From positions 529,142-593,141 of the forward strand of contig NZ_JAFBDS010000001.1 of the NCBI RefSeq assembly GCF_016908375.1: DNA of 64,000 bases. The letters run 5' to 3'. A program made the translations under genes and the position numbers. Of the stretch, positions 45,056-54,618 are shown one piece after another (within the stretch, counting starts at the first letter, position 1; each line of letters opens with the position of its first letter). Source of the DNA: Amphibacillus cookii. GTDB lineage: Bacteria > Bacillota > Bacilli > Bacillales > Amphibacillaceae. Under the pieces are notes generated by a model. It saw nothing but the letters and a program-made list of their open reading frames with translations, did not search any database and was not told the DNA's origin.

Positions 45056-45791
45056 ACAAGCCATTGAACTTAAGCGTTATGCCCCAAATACGATTGCGAT
45101 GGTACTCACGGTTTATATTATTTTCATGGCAATATTTGCTGGAATTAAAATGATTGGAAATCCGGTTACACAGGGGGTGGCCGTTCAACACACGATGGTT
45201 AATTATATCTTTTGGTACTTGGCTATGATTATTGTTAACGGCGTTGGTTATGAAATCATAACTGAAACGACAAGAGGAACCTTTGAACAACTCGGCATGT
45301 CACCAAGTGGTATTTGGCGTATTCTAACCGTGCGGTTATTGGCTGATAGCATCCTTCATTCTCTTATGGTTATTTTTCTTCTGTATTTATCGATGATAAC
45401 GACTAATCAATGGCTTAACGTCGATTTTATATCTATTATACCTATTTTTCTATTTGCTTGTCTTAGCATGTATGGTTTAGCGTTTATTATTGCTGGATTA
45501 ACAATCATATTTAAACAAATTCAAGCTTTTCTTCAAATCTTTCAATTTGTATTAGCCGGTTTGACCTTTATTGCATTACCGTCCCTACCTTTCTTTCTTT
45601 TTTTGCCGCTAACTAAAGGATTATCGATGATTCGTGCGATTATGATAGAAGGCGATGTATTAACAGATTTCACTATGCTTGATTTTACACTATTGATAGG
45701 AAATGCGCTTATCTATGTTGGAGTAGGATTGGGCTTCTATCTTTATTGTGAGAACTATGCGATGAAAAGAGGTCTATTGGCTCATTATTAA
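45018..45791 (+). CDS. ABC-2 transporter permease
   Basis: 257 residues with six hydrophobic helices, starting after a cytoplasmic stretch LFQANLRKQAIELKRYAPN. The ATG follows AAGGAGGG inside the ATPase gene end. The layout (GVGYEIITETTRGTFEQLGMSPSGIWRI between helices 2 and 3) is the normal ABC-2 coupling region. It forms an exporter with the ATPase before it. Confidence 0.82.
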   Translation: MAIIHLFQANLRKQAIELKRYAPNTIAMVLTVYIIFMAIFAGIKMIGNPVTQGVAVQHTMVNYIFWYLAMIIVNGVGYEIITETTRGTFEQLGMSPSGIWRILTVRLLADSILHSLMVIFLLYLSMITTNQWLNVDFISIIPIFLFACLSMYGLAFIIAGLTIIFKQIQAFLQIFQFVLAGLTFIALPSLPFFLFLPLTKGLSMIRAIMIEGDVLTDFTMLDFTLLIGNALIYVGVGLGFYLYCENYAMKRGLLAHY

Positions 45792-45875
45792 GAATTTGCT
45801 TGAAGGGTTAGGTTATCTAACATATCGGCTTGATCCTATCATACAATGTGCTAAGCTATTTTTAGAGGTGATCAA

Positions 45876-46535
45876 ATGAGAATCGATATATTACAGCATG
45901 TAGACTTCGAAGGGCCTGCTGTGATCAAAGATTGGGTTGATCAGAATCATCATCATATGGTTATCCATCGATTGGATCAAGGGGTCTCCCTTCCACATTT
46001 ATCAGAGCTTAACTTTTTAATCGTTTTAGGAGGGCCTATGTCTGCCAATGATCAAGGGCCAGCTTGGCTTGAACACGAACGTTTACTAATCAAGCAAGTC
46101 ATAGAAAAAGGGGTTCCTGTATTAGGTATTTGCCTTGGTGCTCAACAGATCGCCAAAGCATTGGGAGCTACTATCTTTAAAGGCAAAGATCGTGAAGCGG
46201 GTTGGTTTCCGGTGACGAGCACGGATCTAAGAGAAGAGATGATCGTGTTTCACTGGCATCAGGATCAATTTGAGTTACCTAAAGGAGCTGAGCTATTGTA
46301 TAGCAGTGCTGTTTGTCCTAATCAAGGTTTTCGCTACCACCGTCATGTATTAGCTTTGCAATTTCACTTTGAGTCAAATGCGACAAGCATTAAGGCACTA
46401 GTAGATAAAGATTCAGCTTTTCTTGATGGCTCACCGTACACGCAATCAGCTGAACAAATTTTACAAAGGCCAATCCCAACTACTAACAAAGCGCGTTTAT
46501 TTATATGGCTTGATCAATTAAGTAAATACGCTTAG
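45876..46535 (+). CDS. Class I glutamine amidotransferase-like protein
   Basis: 219 residues with the GATase1 fold and all catalytic positions: nucleophile Cys in VLGICLGAQQIA (near 88), His and Glu in LQFHFESNA (near 170), and HWHQDQF. Similar to stand-alone GMP-synthase-like domains such as those annotated as hydrolases of gamma-glutamyl compounds. No synthetase domain. The 3' end overlaps the convergent SLAP gene by 35 bases. Confidence 0.87.
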   Translation: MRIDILQHVDFEGPAVIKDWVDQNHHHMVIHRLDQGVSLPHLSELNFLIVLGGPMSANDQGPAWLEHERLLIKQVIEKGVPVLGICLGAQQIAKALGATIFKGKDREAGWFPVTSTDLREEMIVFHWHQDQFELPKGAELLYSSAVCPNQGFRYHRHVLALQFHFESNATSIKALVDKDSAFLDGSPYTQSAEQILQRPIPTTNKARLFIWLDQLSKYA

Positions 46536-46905
46536 CTTCCTTTATACAATGGTTAGGAAAAATAAATGACCAAACGGTTGTTTTGAAAGGTTGGAGATCA
46601 AAATTATGAATGGTACCTGTAGCCTTGATCGGTTCCATATTTGATTCATGATACAAAATCTCAACATTCTTAAAGCAAATTATTTGTGATGCGTTGTTTG
46701 TCACAAAAGCAGTAACTAATAACTCGTTTTTATGATTTATTGCACGAAATAAAGGCAGAAATGTAATGTTTAAGTCGCTTGTCATTGTAGCTGTTGAACG
46801 GAGTCGGTTATTTTGATAGTGTAAAAAAAGGGCATTTAGTTCTTGGTAATCAGCGCTACTAAGGGCTGTTTTCCACGTAGAGTGGATATCAAGTGATTGG
46901 TTCAA
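46501..46905 (-). CDS. SLAP-domain protein
   Basis: 134 residues from the TTG at 46905 (GGAAGGAG 8 bases upstream); an ATG six codons earlier lies in front of that ribosome site. The core (FLPLFRAINHKNELLVTAFVTNNASQIICFKN to WSFIFPN) matches the SLAP domain pattern found in several Bacillus surface-assembly-related proteins, here without signal peptide or second copy. Function unproven. Confidence 0.72.
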   Translation of the reverse strand: MNQSLDIHSTWKTALSSADYQELNALFLHYQNNRLRSTATMTSDLNITFLPLFRAINHKNELLVTAFVTNNASQIICFKNVEILYHESNMEPIKATGTIHNFDLQPFKTTVWSFIFPNHCIKEAKRIYLIDQAI

Positions 46906-46957
46906 GAATAGCACTCCTTCCATCGTTTGTTTTTTTGACTATATGATAGATTTGGTG

Positions 46958-47165
46958 TCTATCACAGATAACCGTCCGTAAAACCCTCTTCAAAATAGAG
47001 CGTAGAGCAAATCAATTGAGGTGGGTAATAACGGACGCTAATGCCTGATTCACTTAACGAACCTGCAATCAGTGGTTGGGTAAGATCGTAGACTAAAACC
47101 GCTACGTCCTGTACGACCTACATCCTGTAGCCCCCTCGTCCGCTGATTTAAGATTCGTTTTATTA
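46958..47165 (+). repeat. R1 repeat, expanded form with RTCCT-loop hairpins
   Basis: R1 start TATCACAGATAACCGTCCGT and end TTAAGATTCGTTTTATTA. The extra part 47075-47140 contains the hairpin CTAC-ATCCT-GTAG at 47118-47130 and a related TAC-GTCCT-GTA at 47103-47113. Confidence 0.85.
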
Positions 47166-47227
47166 TAGCATAGTCTTGTGACGATGGCTGTTTCACGCTA
47201 AAATTAATATAAGAAAAGAGGAGACAT

Positions 47228-48265
47228 ATGACAAATCGAAAAGTGGAACTTATTAAGCAATTGGTTCGTATACCAAGTCCGTCTGGCCATACAACAAAAG
47301 TGATTGAATTTGTAGAGCAATTCTTTGATTCATTAGGTGTACAGACAAAACGCAATCGAAAAGGCGGCTTAATCGCTACTATACGTGGTAAAGATGATAC
47401 GCAACATCGTATGCTCACTGCTCACGTTGACACATTAGGAGCGATGGTTAAAGAGATTAAGGCAAATGGCCGGTTGAAAATGGATTTAATCGGTGGTTTT
47501 CGTTATAATGCGATTGAAGGTGAGTATTGCCAAATTGAAACAACAACGGGACAAGCATTTACGGGAACAATTTTAATGCATCAAACATCCGTGCATGTCT
47601 ATAAAGATGCGGGTTCAGCTGAACGGAATCAAGCGAATATGGAAATTAGAATTGATGAAAAAGTTGAGAATGCTGAAGATGTTCGTGCTTTAGGTATTGA
47701 AGTCGGGGACTTTATTTCATTTGATCCACGTGTGGAGGAACTTGATAATGGCTTTTTAAAATCAAGACATTTAGATGATAAGGCGAGTGTTGGGATACTT
47801 ATGGAAGTGATTCGACGTATTAAAGAGGAAGACGTGAGCTTGCCTTATACGACACATTTCCTTATTTCTAATAATGAAGAGATTGGTTATGGTGGGAACT
47901 CAAATATAACTGATGAAACGGTTGAGTATGTTGCTGTAGATATGGGCGCTATGGGAGACGGGCAATCAACGGATGAATACACGGTTTCCATATGTGTTAA
48001 AGATGCGAGTGGTCCGTACCATTATGGTTTGCGAAAGCATTTGGTTGAACTGGCACAAACGAATCAAATTGGCTATCAACTTGATATATACCCATACTAT
48101 GGATCTGACGCGTCGGCAGCAATTCGGTCAGGGCACGATATTATTCATGGCTTAATTGGCCCAGGTATTGATGCTTCACATGCTTATGAACGTACACACC
48201 TTGATTCTTTAGAAGAAACAGAAAAGCTCATTTACCACTATTTATTGTCAGAGCTAATTGAATAA
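47228..48265 (+). CDS. M42-family metallo-aminopeptidase
   Basis: 345-residue peptidase of the FrvX/YsdC/YhfE group. Metal ligands are His in TAHVDTLGAM (near 68), Asp in KSRHLDDKASVG (near 181), Glu pair in ISNNEEIGYGG (near 217), Asp in AVDMGAM and His in HAYERTH (near 325). It removes N-terminal residues from peptides. Cytoplasmic. The ATG follows AGAGGAG. Ends at a strong terminator. Confidence 0.9.
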   Translation: MTNRKVELIKQLVRIPSPSGHTTKVIEFVEQFFDSLGVQTKRNRKGGLIATIRGKDDTQHRMLTAHVDTLGAMVKEIKANGRLKMDLIGGFRYNAIEGEYCQIETTTGQAFTGTILMHQTSVHVYKDAGSAERNQANMEIRIDEKVENAEDVRALGIEVGDFISFDPRVEELDNGFLKSRHLDDKASVGILMEVIRRIKEEDVSLPYTTHFLISNNEEIGYGGNSNITDETVEYVAVDMGAMGDGQSTDEYTVSICVKDASGPYHYGLRKHLVELAQTNQIGYQLDIYPYYGSDASAAIRSGHDIIHGLIGPGIDASHAYERTHLDSLEETEKLIYHYLLSELIE

Positions 48266-48274
48266 ACTAGTTAG

Positions 48275-48310
48275 TAAAAAACTCAGTACGTTATTGTACT
48301 GAGTTTTTTA
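48275..48310 (+). terminator. Terminator after the M42 peptidase gene
   Basis: Perfect stem AAAAAACTCAGTAC / GTACTGAGTTTTTT with a GTTATT loop. Confidence 0.93.
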
Positions 48311-49186
48311 AGTCTTAAGATTTAGGTTTATAAACCTATGCGAAATTATTAAATATTAGATTAAAGTTAAGTGGAATTCTTAAGAATAAACCTCAAACTA
48401 AGGCATAAATGATAAAATGCTATTAAATATGTCATTAAGGGAATTTTTATCAAAGGTATTTTCAAACATTGTAAAAAAGGGTATAGGCAAAAAGGATTGT
48501 GAAGAAAGTTCGGAGGGATGCTATAGAATCAATCAATTTCTTTTAACTATATATACTGGCAGATGAACGAATGGAAAAAATTATAACTAGAACGGATATA
48601 CAGCATGTCGATAATAAAAGAAATAAGAGATTTCGAATAATTATGTGAGCATGATTAAAAGTATACCCGTTTTTATATGTATGGAACTTAAAAGGTTTTA
48701 GAATACCAAATGATGTGTAGATTGGTTAAGTCAAACAGTTGAGACGACGTACCTTATCAAATGAGATAGCATGACATAATAATTGCGTTCCCTTTTGAGT
48801 TAGTCTATTTAGTCCGCCTAATGGTAGTGTCGTTATTTAACCAATGAAAAGTGAACGATAAATAAATTAAGCAGCAATGATTAGTTTGCCAGTAAAGCTC
48901 TTTACAACACAAATGCATGAAGTTAAGTTATTTACCTTTATGATGAGGATTTGACCATGACATATGAATTAGCTAATAAAAAAGATGAGATAAATAACAA
49001 GATGACTGAGCTGCTGAAATAATAAAGGTTTCGCTAACCTGATTATTTAAGTAGTTTTTTTTGTACCTTACGTCAAGATAAAATTTCAGCCAAGTAGCCA
49101 ATCGACGTAGGCGAAATTTTTAGGACTAAGTATAAAAACGGTTATGTTTATCTATGCTTTAATTAAGTAAAGATGAGGTGTATTTA
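48311..49186. other. Long AT-rich region without a clear gene
   Basis: About 0.9 kb of stop-rich DNA. The only hint of coding is a 21-codon frame at 48957-49022 (MTYELANKKDEINNKMTELLK) with GAGGA upstream. No R1 copy and no RNA gene recognised. Probably degraded sequence plus the promoter of the next gene. Confidence 0.5.
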
Positions 49187-49777
49187 ATGAGAAAGAGAAC
49201 ATTCAAATATTTGGATGACTATTTTATGGCTTCACATTTAACTTTGTCAAAAGATTTCGAAGTAGTTTCATTTTTCGCATTAACGCCAGATCAATCTTTA
49301 AGTTCAGTCGATCGTTTTTTAGGCGTTAAAATAGAAGATATTATTCGCTTTCGCAGCGCAACGGCAACATTGCGTTATTTAATTGAATATCCAACCACAA
49401 AGCCACAACCTTATATTGTTCCAACACCAATGAAAAAGGAAGATAACAGATTGTACTTTTACAAATTATCTCTACCACTTTCTGTACAGAAGGCGGTTGG
49501 AATGGGGCTTGGTGTTATACGTATGCTAACCGGCAAGTATAGAGGAGAGTATTTGCTATATTCGATATCTGAAGTCTATAGCCACACATCAGGTGACATC
49601 ATGCATTTAACAAAAGATATTCTTAGATTAAAAGTTTACATACAGCTTATCTTAGGAAAAAAAAGAATAGATGCAAGTTTAAAAAAGCAATGGATGGAAG
49701 ATAAAGGGGCAATTCTTGATCTCCTATTTACTGATCATGATTATATTATTAATCAATTAGAAAGAATTTTTTCCTAA
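49187..49777 (+). CDS. Hypothetical protein
   Basis: 196 residues from the ATG at 49187 (GATGAGGTG upstream). Soluble; the N-terminal half is mixed alpha/beta (FFALTPDQSLSSVDRFLGVK), the C-terminal half helical. One moderately hydrophobic stretch SVQKAVGMGLGVIRM is too polar for a sure membrane span. Family not recognised. It ends 12 bases before the inverted repeat of the PadR promoter. Confidence 0.65.
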   Translation: MRKRTFKYLDDYFMASHLTLSKDFEVVSFFALTPDQSLSSVDRFLGVKIEDIIRFRSATATLRYLIEYPTTKPQPYIVPTPMKKEDNRLYFYKLSLPLSVQKAVGMGLGVIRMLTGKYRGEYLLYSISEVYSHTSGDIMHLTKDILRLKVYIQLILGKKRIDASLKKQWMEDKGAILDLLFTDHDYIINQLERIFS

Positions 49778-49783
49778 AATTAC

Positions 49784-49829
49784 TTTACCTGTCGTAGTAA
49801 TTATGTGTATAATAAAATTACTACGACAG
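49784..49829 (+). promoter_or_regulatory. PadR promoter inside a perfect 14-bp inverted repeat
   Basis: CTGTCGTAGTAATT (49789-49802) and AATTACTACGACAG (49816-49829) flank a spacer that contains TATAAT (49808-49813); the -35-like TTTACC is at 49784-49789. The regulator encoded next would block its own promoter by binding here. Confidence 0.75.
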
Positions 49830-49853
49830 ATGGAGTAAAAGAGGGGTGATCGA

Positions 49854-50186
49854 TTGTTATCAAGTGATACGATGCGTGGCTATAATGATACAATTATCCT
49901 TTCTTTATTATTAGAGTGGCCATCATACGGTTATGAAATTGCTAAAAGGATTAAAGAACGATCAAATAATAAATACGTTATGAAGGAAACGACACTCTAT
50001 TCTGCGTTTACACGATTAGAAAAACAGGACTATATCCGATCGTTTCAGCAAGATAAAACAATGGGAAGACGACGAACTTACTATGAAATAACAGCAAAGG
50101 GACGTGAGTATTTCGATCAAAAACATCAGGAATGGCTCTTGACTCAAGAGGTTGTTAATCAATTTATCACAGATAATCGTTCGTAA
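49854..50186 (+). CDS. PadR-family transcriptional regulator
   Basis: 110 residues from the TTG at 49854 (AGAGGGGTG upstream). Winged-helix core ILSLLLEWPSYGYEIAKRIKERSNNKYVMKETTLYSAFTRLEKQDYI and YYEITAKGREYF, standard for PadR. The C-terminal dimer helix is short, and the last residues ITDNRS plus the stop come from a compact R1 repeat. It probably controls itself and the following PPD1 membrane gene. Confidence 0.9.
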   Translation: MLSSDTMRGYNDTIILSLLLEWPSYGYEIAKRIKERSNNKYVMKETTLYSAFTRLEKQDYIRSFQQDKTMGRRRTYYEITAKGREYFDQKHQEWLLTQEVVNQFITDNRS

Positions 50187-50216
50187 ACCACCGATTGATT
50201 GAATATTCGTTTTATC
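50163..50216 (+). repeat. R1 repeat, compact 54-bp form overlapping the padR end
   Basis: TTTATCACAGATAATCGTTC joined directly to TTGATTGAATATTCGTTTTATC. It lacks the whole internal stem and provides the PadR stop. Confidence 0.85.
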
Positions 50217-50299
50217 TCGTATTAACAAGAGCAAGTCATTATGGAAGTCAAAAAGAATGTTAGGACATTTTTATTATAACTAAGAAAGGAGCATCTTTT

Positions 50300-51268
50300 A
50301 TGGAGACCATTATTTCTTATTTAGACAATATGTTTTCAAGATTACCGAAAACACCAGAATTGGAACAGGTGAGACAGGATTTGTTAGTCAATATGCAAGA
50401 TAAATACGAAGCCCTTATGAGAGAAGGAAGCACAGAGAATGAAGCCATTGGTATTGTTATCGCTGAATTTGGAAATATTGATGAAATTATTGAGGAATTA
50501 GGTTATCAACAAAGTCAATCTCAGGATGCGCTACCGCCTTTTACAGATCAAGAGATTGAACAATTTATCATTGAAAACCGTAAAGCTGGCAAAAAAATTG
50601 GTTTAGGCGTATCAATGATTATTTTAGGTGTGGCTTTATTGATTTTTATGAATTTATATGTAGGCGGACAAATGATCCTAGGCTTACCTACGGAGTTAAC
50701 AGATATATTGGGGCTTATCCCACTGTTTATTCTTTTAACCGTAGCGATTGGATTATTTATTTACACAGGTAGTCGGCTTGACCAATATAAAAAGTTTGAG
50801 CATGGTTTCGAGTTAACATCAGCTCAACGTCATCGTTTAGAGATGGGTCAACAATCATTTGCTAAAGTGTATACGACAGCGATTATTATTGGTGTAGGGT
50901 TATGTGTGCTTGCAATCCCTACCTTAATTGTCTTTTCTATATTATTAGGAGGATCATATTCTCAGCTGGGCACGGTTTTTTTACTAATGATAGTTACTAT
51001 AGCTGTCTATATTTTTATTGTTTATGGTAAGCAGAAAGAAGCCTATGATAAGCTTCTTAAAACAGACGCATTTGCCAAAAGACAAGAAAGTGATGAGCAT
51101 GACCGTATTGTAGGTGCTGTCGCAGCTCTCGTTTGGCCATTAGCGATCGTTATTTTTTTAATAAGTGGGCTTGTGTATCATCAGTGGCATATTAATTGGA
51201 TTATATTCCCCGTAACCGGGTTGCTATTTGGTGGATTTAGCGGGATGTATCACGCCCTCAAACGATAA
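50300..51268 (+). CDS. Membrane protein with permease prefix domain 1
   Basis: 322 residues. The N-terminal 75 residues (YLDNMFSRLPKTPELEQVRQDLLVNMQDKYEALMREGSTENEAIGIVIAEFGNIDEI) are a permease-prefix-domain-1-like module, then six or seven hydrophobic helices. Such proteins are the usual partners of PadR regulators in Firmicutes. They are thought to take part in envelope stress signalling. The ATG follows AAAGGAGC. The gene is 114 bases after padR and probably in the same operon. Confidence 0.8.
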   Translation: METIISYLDNMFSRLPKTPELEQVRQDLLVNMQDKYEALMREGSTENEAIGIVIAEFGNIDEIIEELGYQQSQSQDALPPFTDQEIEQFIIENRKAGKKIGLGVSMIILGVALLIFMNLYVGGQMILGLPTELTDILGLIPLFILLTVAIGLFIYTGSRLDQYKKFEHGFELTSAQRHRLEMGQQSFAKVYTTAIIIGVGLCVLAIPTLIVFSILLGGSYSQLGTVFLLMIVTIAVYIFIVYGKQKEAYDKLLKTDAFAKRQESDEHDRIVGAVAALVWPLAIVIFLISGLVYHQWHINWIIFPVTGLLFGGFSGMYHALKR

Positions 51269-51319
51269 AAATAGTGTTGCGCTTTAAAGGATAGCATGAT
51301 ATAGTATGAGAGCGATGAG

Positions 51320-51441
51320 CTAATTTGCGTAAGCCGCACACGTCAAACGTTGAATGTGGCAACGGTGTTGCGCCGCAAACTTCATATCACTTATCCAGGA
51401 TTAAGTGATAAAACCAGTCTCCAACGGGAGGCTGGTTTTTT
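51320..51441 (+). ncRNA. Candidate small RNA or structured 3' leader with terminator
   Basis: GC-richer stretch with hairpins TATCACTTA / TAAGTGATA (loop TCCAGGAT) and the terminator AAACCAGTCTCC / GGGAGGCTGGTTTTTT at 51411-51441. It could be a separate small RNA or simply the 3' end of the PPD1 transcript. No promoter is evident. Confidence 0.35.
51411..51441 (+). terminator. Terminator downstream of the PPD1 gene
   Basis: Stem AACCAGTCTCC / GGGAGGCTGGTT with an AAC loop and T6. Confidence 0.88.
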
Positions 51442-51590
51442 AGTTGTATCGTCTACTGGTAACAAAGCAATGAAAAGCGACGAAGACAAATTTTAACGGT
51501 GACAAACATCATAAAAGCTAACACCATCGTAAAACGAGCTAATATGAGTTTTCTATTTGTTAATAATGAAGTAAGAGCAATAAACTGAAA

Positions 51591-52238
51591 CTACCATAAC
51601 ATATTATAAAATCGTTGCTCAATGAGATTGGTGTCAATTGGGCAAGCTTCAGCATCGCGACCATATTGCCAGCCCCACACGTTTGAACGGCAATTGGGTT
51701 CACTTGGTTGAAAAGGTGGGGCATCGCGTCGTCCGGTCACACCATATTCAGGTTCAGCACTCCATAGTACGATTTGTTCAGCTACACGCTCATTAAGTTC
51801 AACAGCCTCACAATAAGCACGATTAAATTGTCCCTGATCAGGATCATGATACAAGCCAGGTTTGTAATCACTAATATACATGGCTTCAACAAAACCAGAG
51901 ATAAATGCTGCATCAATATTGAAGAAATTCTCAATATTAGCAATTAGTATTTTCCCCTTCGGGATTCCTAATCGTCGTGCGTGAAAGATAGCATTTTGGG
52001 CGACAATGCGCCCTTCCCGTTCTCCAACCGCTTCTAAAAAATCATTATAAATCGGCATGATTTTTGTATTGCTATTGTGCAATAATTGAACTTCTTCGTC
52101 CGATATCCCTTCCGAAGCGCCTTCAACACGTGTTAAATAACGTCCCCAATACTCAGGCTTACCAAACTGTGTTAATACGCAATCGTATAAATCTTTTGTT
52201 ACTTCGTTGGCAGAATCTACACCCCAAATATATGGCAT
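51591..52238 (-). CDS. Glycoside-hydrolase-like protein, DUF1906
   Basis: 215 residues. The start YIWGVDSANEVTKDLYDCVLTQFGKPEYWGRYLT and the end SNVWGWQYGRDAEACPIDTNLIEQRFYNML follow the DUF1906 (Rv2525c-like, GH25-related) TIM-barrel pattern, with conserved Asp in the first strand. No signal peptide. Family members are thought to bind or cut cell-wall glycans. GAGAGGG upstream of the ATG. Confidence 0.82.
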   Translation of the reverse strand: MPYIWGVDSANEVTKDLYDCVLTQFGKPEYWGRYLTRVEGASEGISDEEVQLLHNSNTKIMPIYNDFLEAVGEREGRIVAQNAIFHARRLGIPKGKILIANIENFFNIDAAFISGFVEAMYISDYKPGLYHDPDQGQFNRAYCEAVELNERVAEQIVLWSAEPEYGVTGRRDAPPFQPSEPNCRSNVWGWQYGRDAEACPIDTNLIEQRFYNMLW

Positions 52239-52482
52239 ATATAAAACCCTCTCTTAGATAAATTGGTCTGCTATACTATATGCCTAATCGTCAATCGTGT
52301 TCTAAGCTATAGGAAGTGTCATTTCTAATTTCAACACTTAACACCTGATGATGGATCAAGTTCCTAATTTAAAACCCCCTACATTTCATAATTTAAATGG
52401 ATAAGTCTTAGCACCATTTAATAAGCTCTTCTTTTATTAATCAAAATCATGTTAAAGAAGTTAACATTAGAAAATATATCTA

Positions 52483-52510
52483 TTGAAAAAATTGGCGAGT
52501 CTGTTATAAT
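52483..52510 (+). promoter_or_regulatory. Promoter of the chemoreceptor gene
   Basis: TTGAAA at 52483-52488, 16-bp spacer, TATAAT at 52505-52510. The rest of 52239-52630 shows nothing else. Confidence 0.65.
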
Positions 52511-52630
52511 TTTAACATTAATGTCAGATGGAAATCCTAATTATATTGACTTATTATTTTGGTAAAAACATTAATTTAGGATATTTGTCTACCGTAGAAA
52601 TAACCACAGACAGAAGAAGGGATGTAAAAC

Positions 52631-54355
52631 ATGAAGCTCGCATTTAGCAAGACAATGACACTCACAATTAGAAAGAAAATGAGTATCATATTTGGAATTA
52701 TTATTTTATTAATTGCAGGTTCAGGTACCATTGCTTTATTAGGATTAGGTAGAGTAAATAATCAACTCAATGAAATGTATGAAAGTCATGTATTAGGGAT
52801 TGAGATGGTTAAAGAAGCAGAAGTACAATTACTTTCTATTGAACGTGCTCGTAACGACATGTTAATGACCAATCATCAAAGTGAGCGAGAGATTCATGCT
52901 GACGAGATGATCGAACATCAAGCAGCATTTACAGAGGCTATTGATCAGGTTGAAGAGATGCTTTCATCAACAGCGGAATCAGAGCGAATTGGCAATATTC
53001 GTTCATTAATCACAGAACTAGAAGAAAGTGAAGCCATGATTATTGATTTAGCACTAAATGATAGTGTCAATCAAGCTTATGCATTTCGTAATCGCAGTAC
53101 ATCAATGATCGAACGGATTGAAGAAGAAGTCCAACAGATTGTTGATCTCAAAACTGAACGTGCTGCTGAAGCGGATGACCAATCAGCCGTTATCTTTATG
53201 ACGACACAAATTGTTTCAATTGTCGCCTTGGTTTTAGCGATAGTCATTGTTATCGTTGGCTTAACCTATATTGACCGTTCGATGACGAAGCCGATTAACA
53301 AGCTTAATAAGATGGCAAAGGAACTTGCTAATGGAAACTTTAACCTTGATCCTGTTCAGATAAAGACAAAAGATGAATTAGGTTCATTGGCAAAAGCTTT
53401 TGATGATATGATGGGTAATATTAGGGAATTGTTGACAACCATACATAGGAGTGCAGAAGAAGTAGCAAGTTCTTCTGAGCAATTAACCGCTATTTCACAA
53501 CAGTCAGCATCAATCGCTGGAGAAGTTGCCAACACAATGGAATCATTAGCTGATGGGGCAAGTTCACAAGCTTCAGATACCGAACAAGCGACCCAACATG
53601 TTGCAGAGATCGGACAGTTATTGGAAGAGAATAGTCAAGCTATTACCACGGTTGTTGAGTCTTCTAAAGCGATTGATGATCGAAAAGCAAAAGGTTTCAG
53701 TATTTTAGAGCAACTCGTTAATCAGACGAAAGAAAATACAGCTGAAACTGATTATGTTTATCAGAATATTTTAGCAAATAATCAAAGTGCTAATAAAATT
53801 GAAGAAGCAAGTGAAATGATACAAAATATTGCTGACCAAACCGGTTTGCTTGCTTTGAATGCCGCGATTGAAGCTGCACGTGCCGGTGAACAAGGGAAAG
53901 GTTTTGCCGTTGTAGCTGATGAAATCCGTAAACTTTCGGACCAATCTAATCAATTTACACAAGATATCTTAATGATTATTACTGAGTTGAAGGGGAATTC
54001 AAATCAAGCCGTTAATAAAATGGAAAGCATGAAAGAAATGATGGATCAACAAGCGGTTTATGTTAGTGATACTTCCAATATTTTCGATCAGATTGCCGAA
54101 GCGATTAATCAAACAGAGCAGGCAGTGGATAAGCTAAACCGTATTTCTGCTTCATTAAATACAAATAAAGAATCGACACTAACCGTTGTTGAGAACTTAG
54201 CAGCCATCGCCGAGGAAAATGCTGCTTCAACTGAAGAAGCGGCTTCTGCTATTGAAGAACAAGAGGCTAGCGCCAAAGAAATTTCGTCGTCTAGTGAAAA
54301 CTTATCAAGCATCTCAAACCAATTGAATGACTTGATTCAAAAGTTTAATTTATAA
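52631..54355 (+). CDS. Methyl-accepting chemotaxis protein
   Basis: 574 residues: helix 1 (about 18-38), a helical extracellular sensor of 4HB_MCP type (about 40-185), helix 2 (about 192-213), HAMP (about 214-266) and a long coiled-coil signalling domain with the conserved tip [36 protein letters not shown]. Several Glu/Gln-rich methylation segments flank the tip. No CheB/CheR pentapeptide at the end. Ligand unknown. The ATG follows GAAGAAGGG. Its presence implies a motile cell. Confidence 0.92.
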   Translation: MKLAFSKTMTLTIRKKMSIIFGIIILLIAGSGTIALLGLGRVNNQLNEMYESHVLGIEMVKEAEVQLLSIERARNDMLMTNHQSEREIHADEMIEHQAAFTEAIDQVEEMLSSTAESERIGNIRSLITELEESEAMIIDLALNDSVNQAYAFRNRSTSMIERIEEEVQQIVDLKTERAAEADDQSAVIFMTTQIVSIVALVLAIVIVIVGLTYIDRSMTKPINKLNKMAKELANGNFNLDPVQIKTKDELGSLAKAFDDMMGNIRELLTTIHRSAEEVASSSEQLTAISQQSASIAGEVANTMESLADGASSQASDTEQATQHVAEIGQLLEENSQAITTVVESSKAIDDRKAKGFSILEQLVNQTKENTAETDYVYQNILANNQSANKIEEASEMIQNIADQTGLLALNAAIEAARAGEQGKGFAVVADEIRKLSDQSNQFTQDILMIITELKGNSNQAVNKMESMKEMMDQQAVYVSDTSNIFDQIAEAINQTEQAVDKLNRISASLNTNKESTLTVVENLAAIAEENAASTEEAASAIEEQEASAKEISSSSENLSSISNQLNDLIQKFNL

Positions 54356-54378
54356 TAAACTTAATAAAGCTGTCGGGA

Positions 54379-54618
54379 TTTATCACAAATAACCGTCCGT
54401 AAACCGCCACGACAAAATAGAGAGCAGGTTAGGCGGGAGGTAATGGACACTAATGTCCTGATTCACTCAACGACCAATCAGTGGGTGGGTAAGATCGTTG
54501 ACTAAAACCGCAACATCTTTAAGAAGGATGACAGACTAAGATCGCCATGTCCTGTGGCATCGTCTGCATGACCTACGTCCTGTAGCCCTCCGCCCGCTGA
54601 TTAAAGTTTCGTTTTATT
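54379..54618 (+). repeat. R1 repeat, longest expanded form (240 bp)
   Basis: Start TTTATCACAAATAACCGTCC, stem CCGCC/GGCGG, end TTAAAGTTTCGTTTTATT. The insert holds GCCAT-GTCCT-GTGGC (54544-54558) and CTAC-GTCCT-GTAG (54573-54585), plus GGGTAAGATCGTTGACTAAAA shared in part with the copy at 46958. Confidence 0.87.

Noticed and set aside
48957-49022. 21-codon frame MTYELANKKDEINNKMTELLK
   Set aside because: It has a possible RBS but is too short to support without transcript or conservation data.
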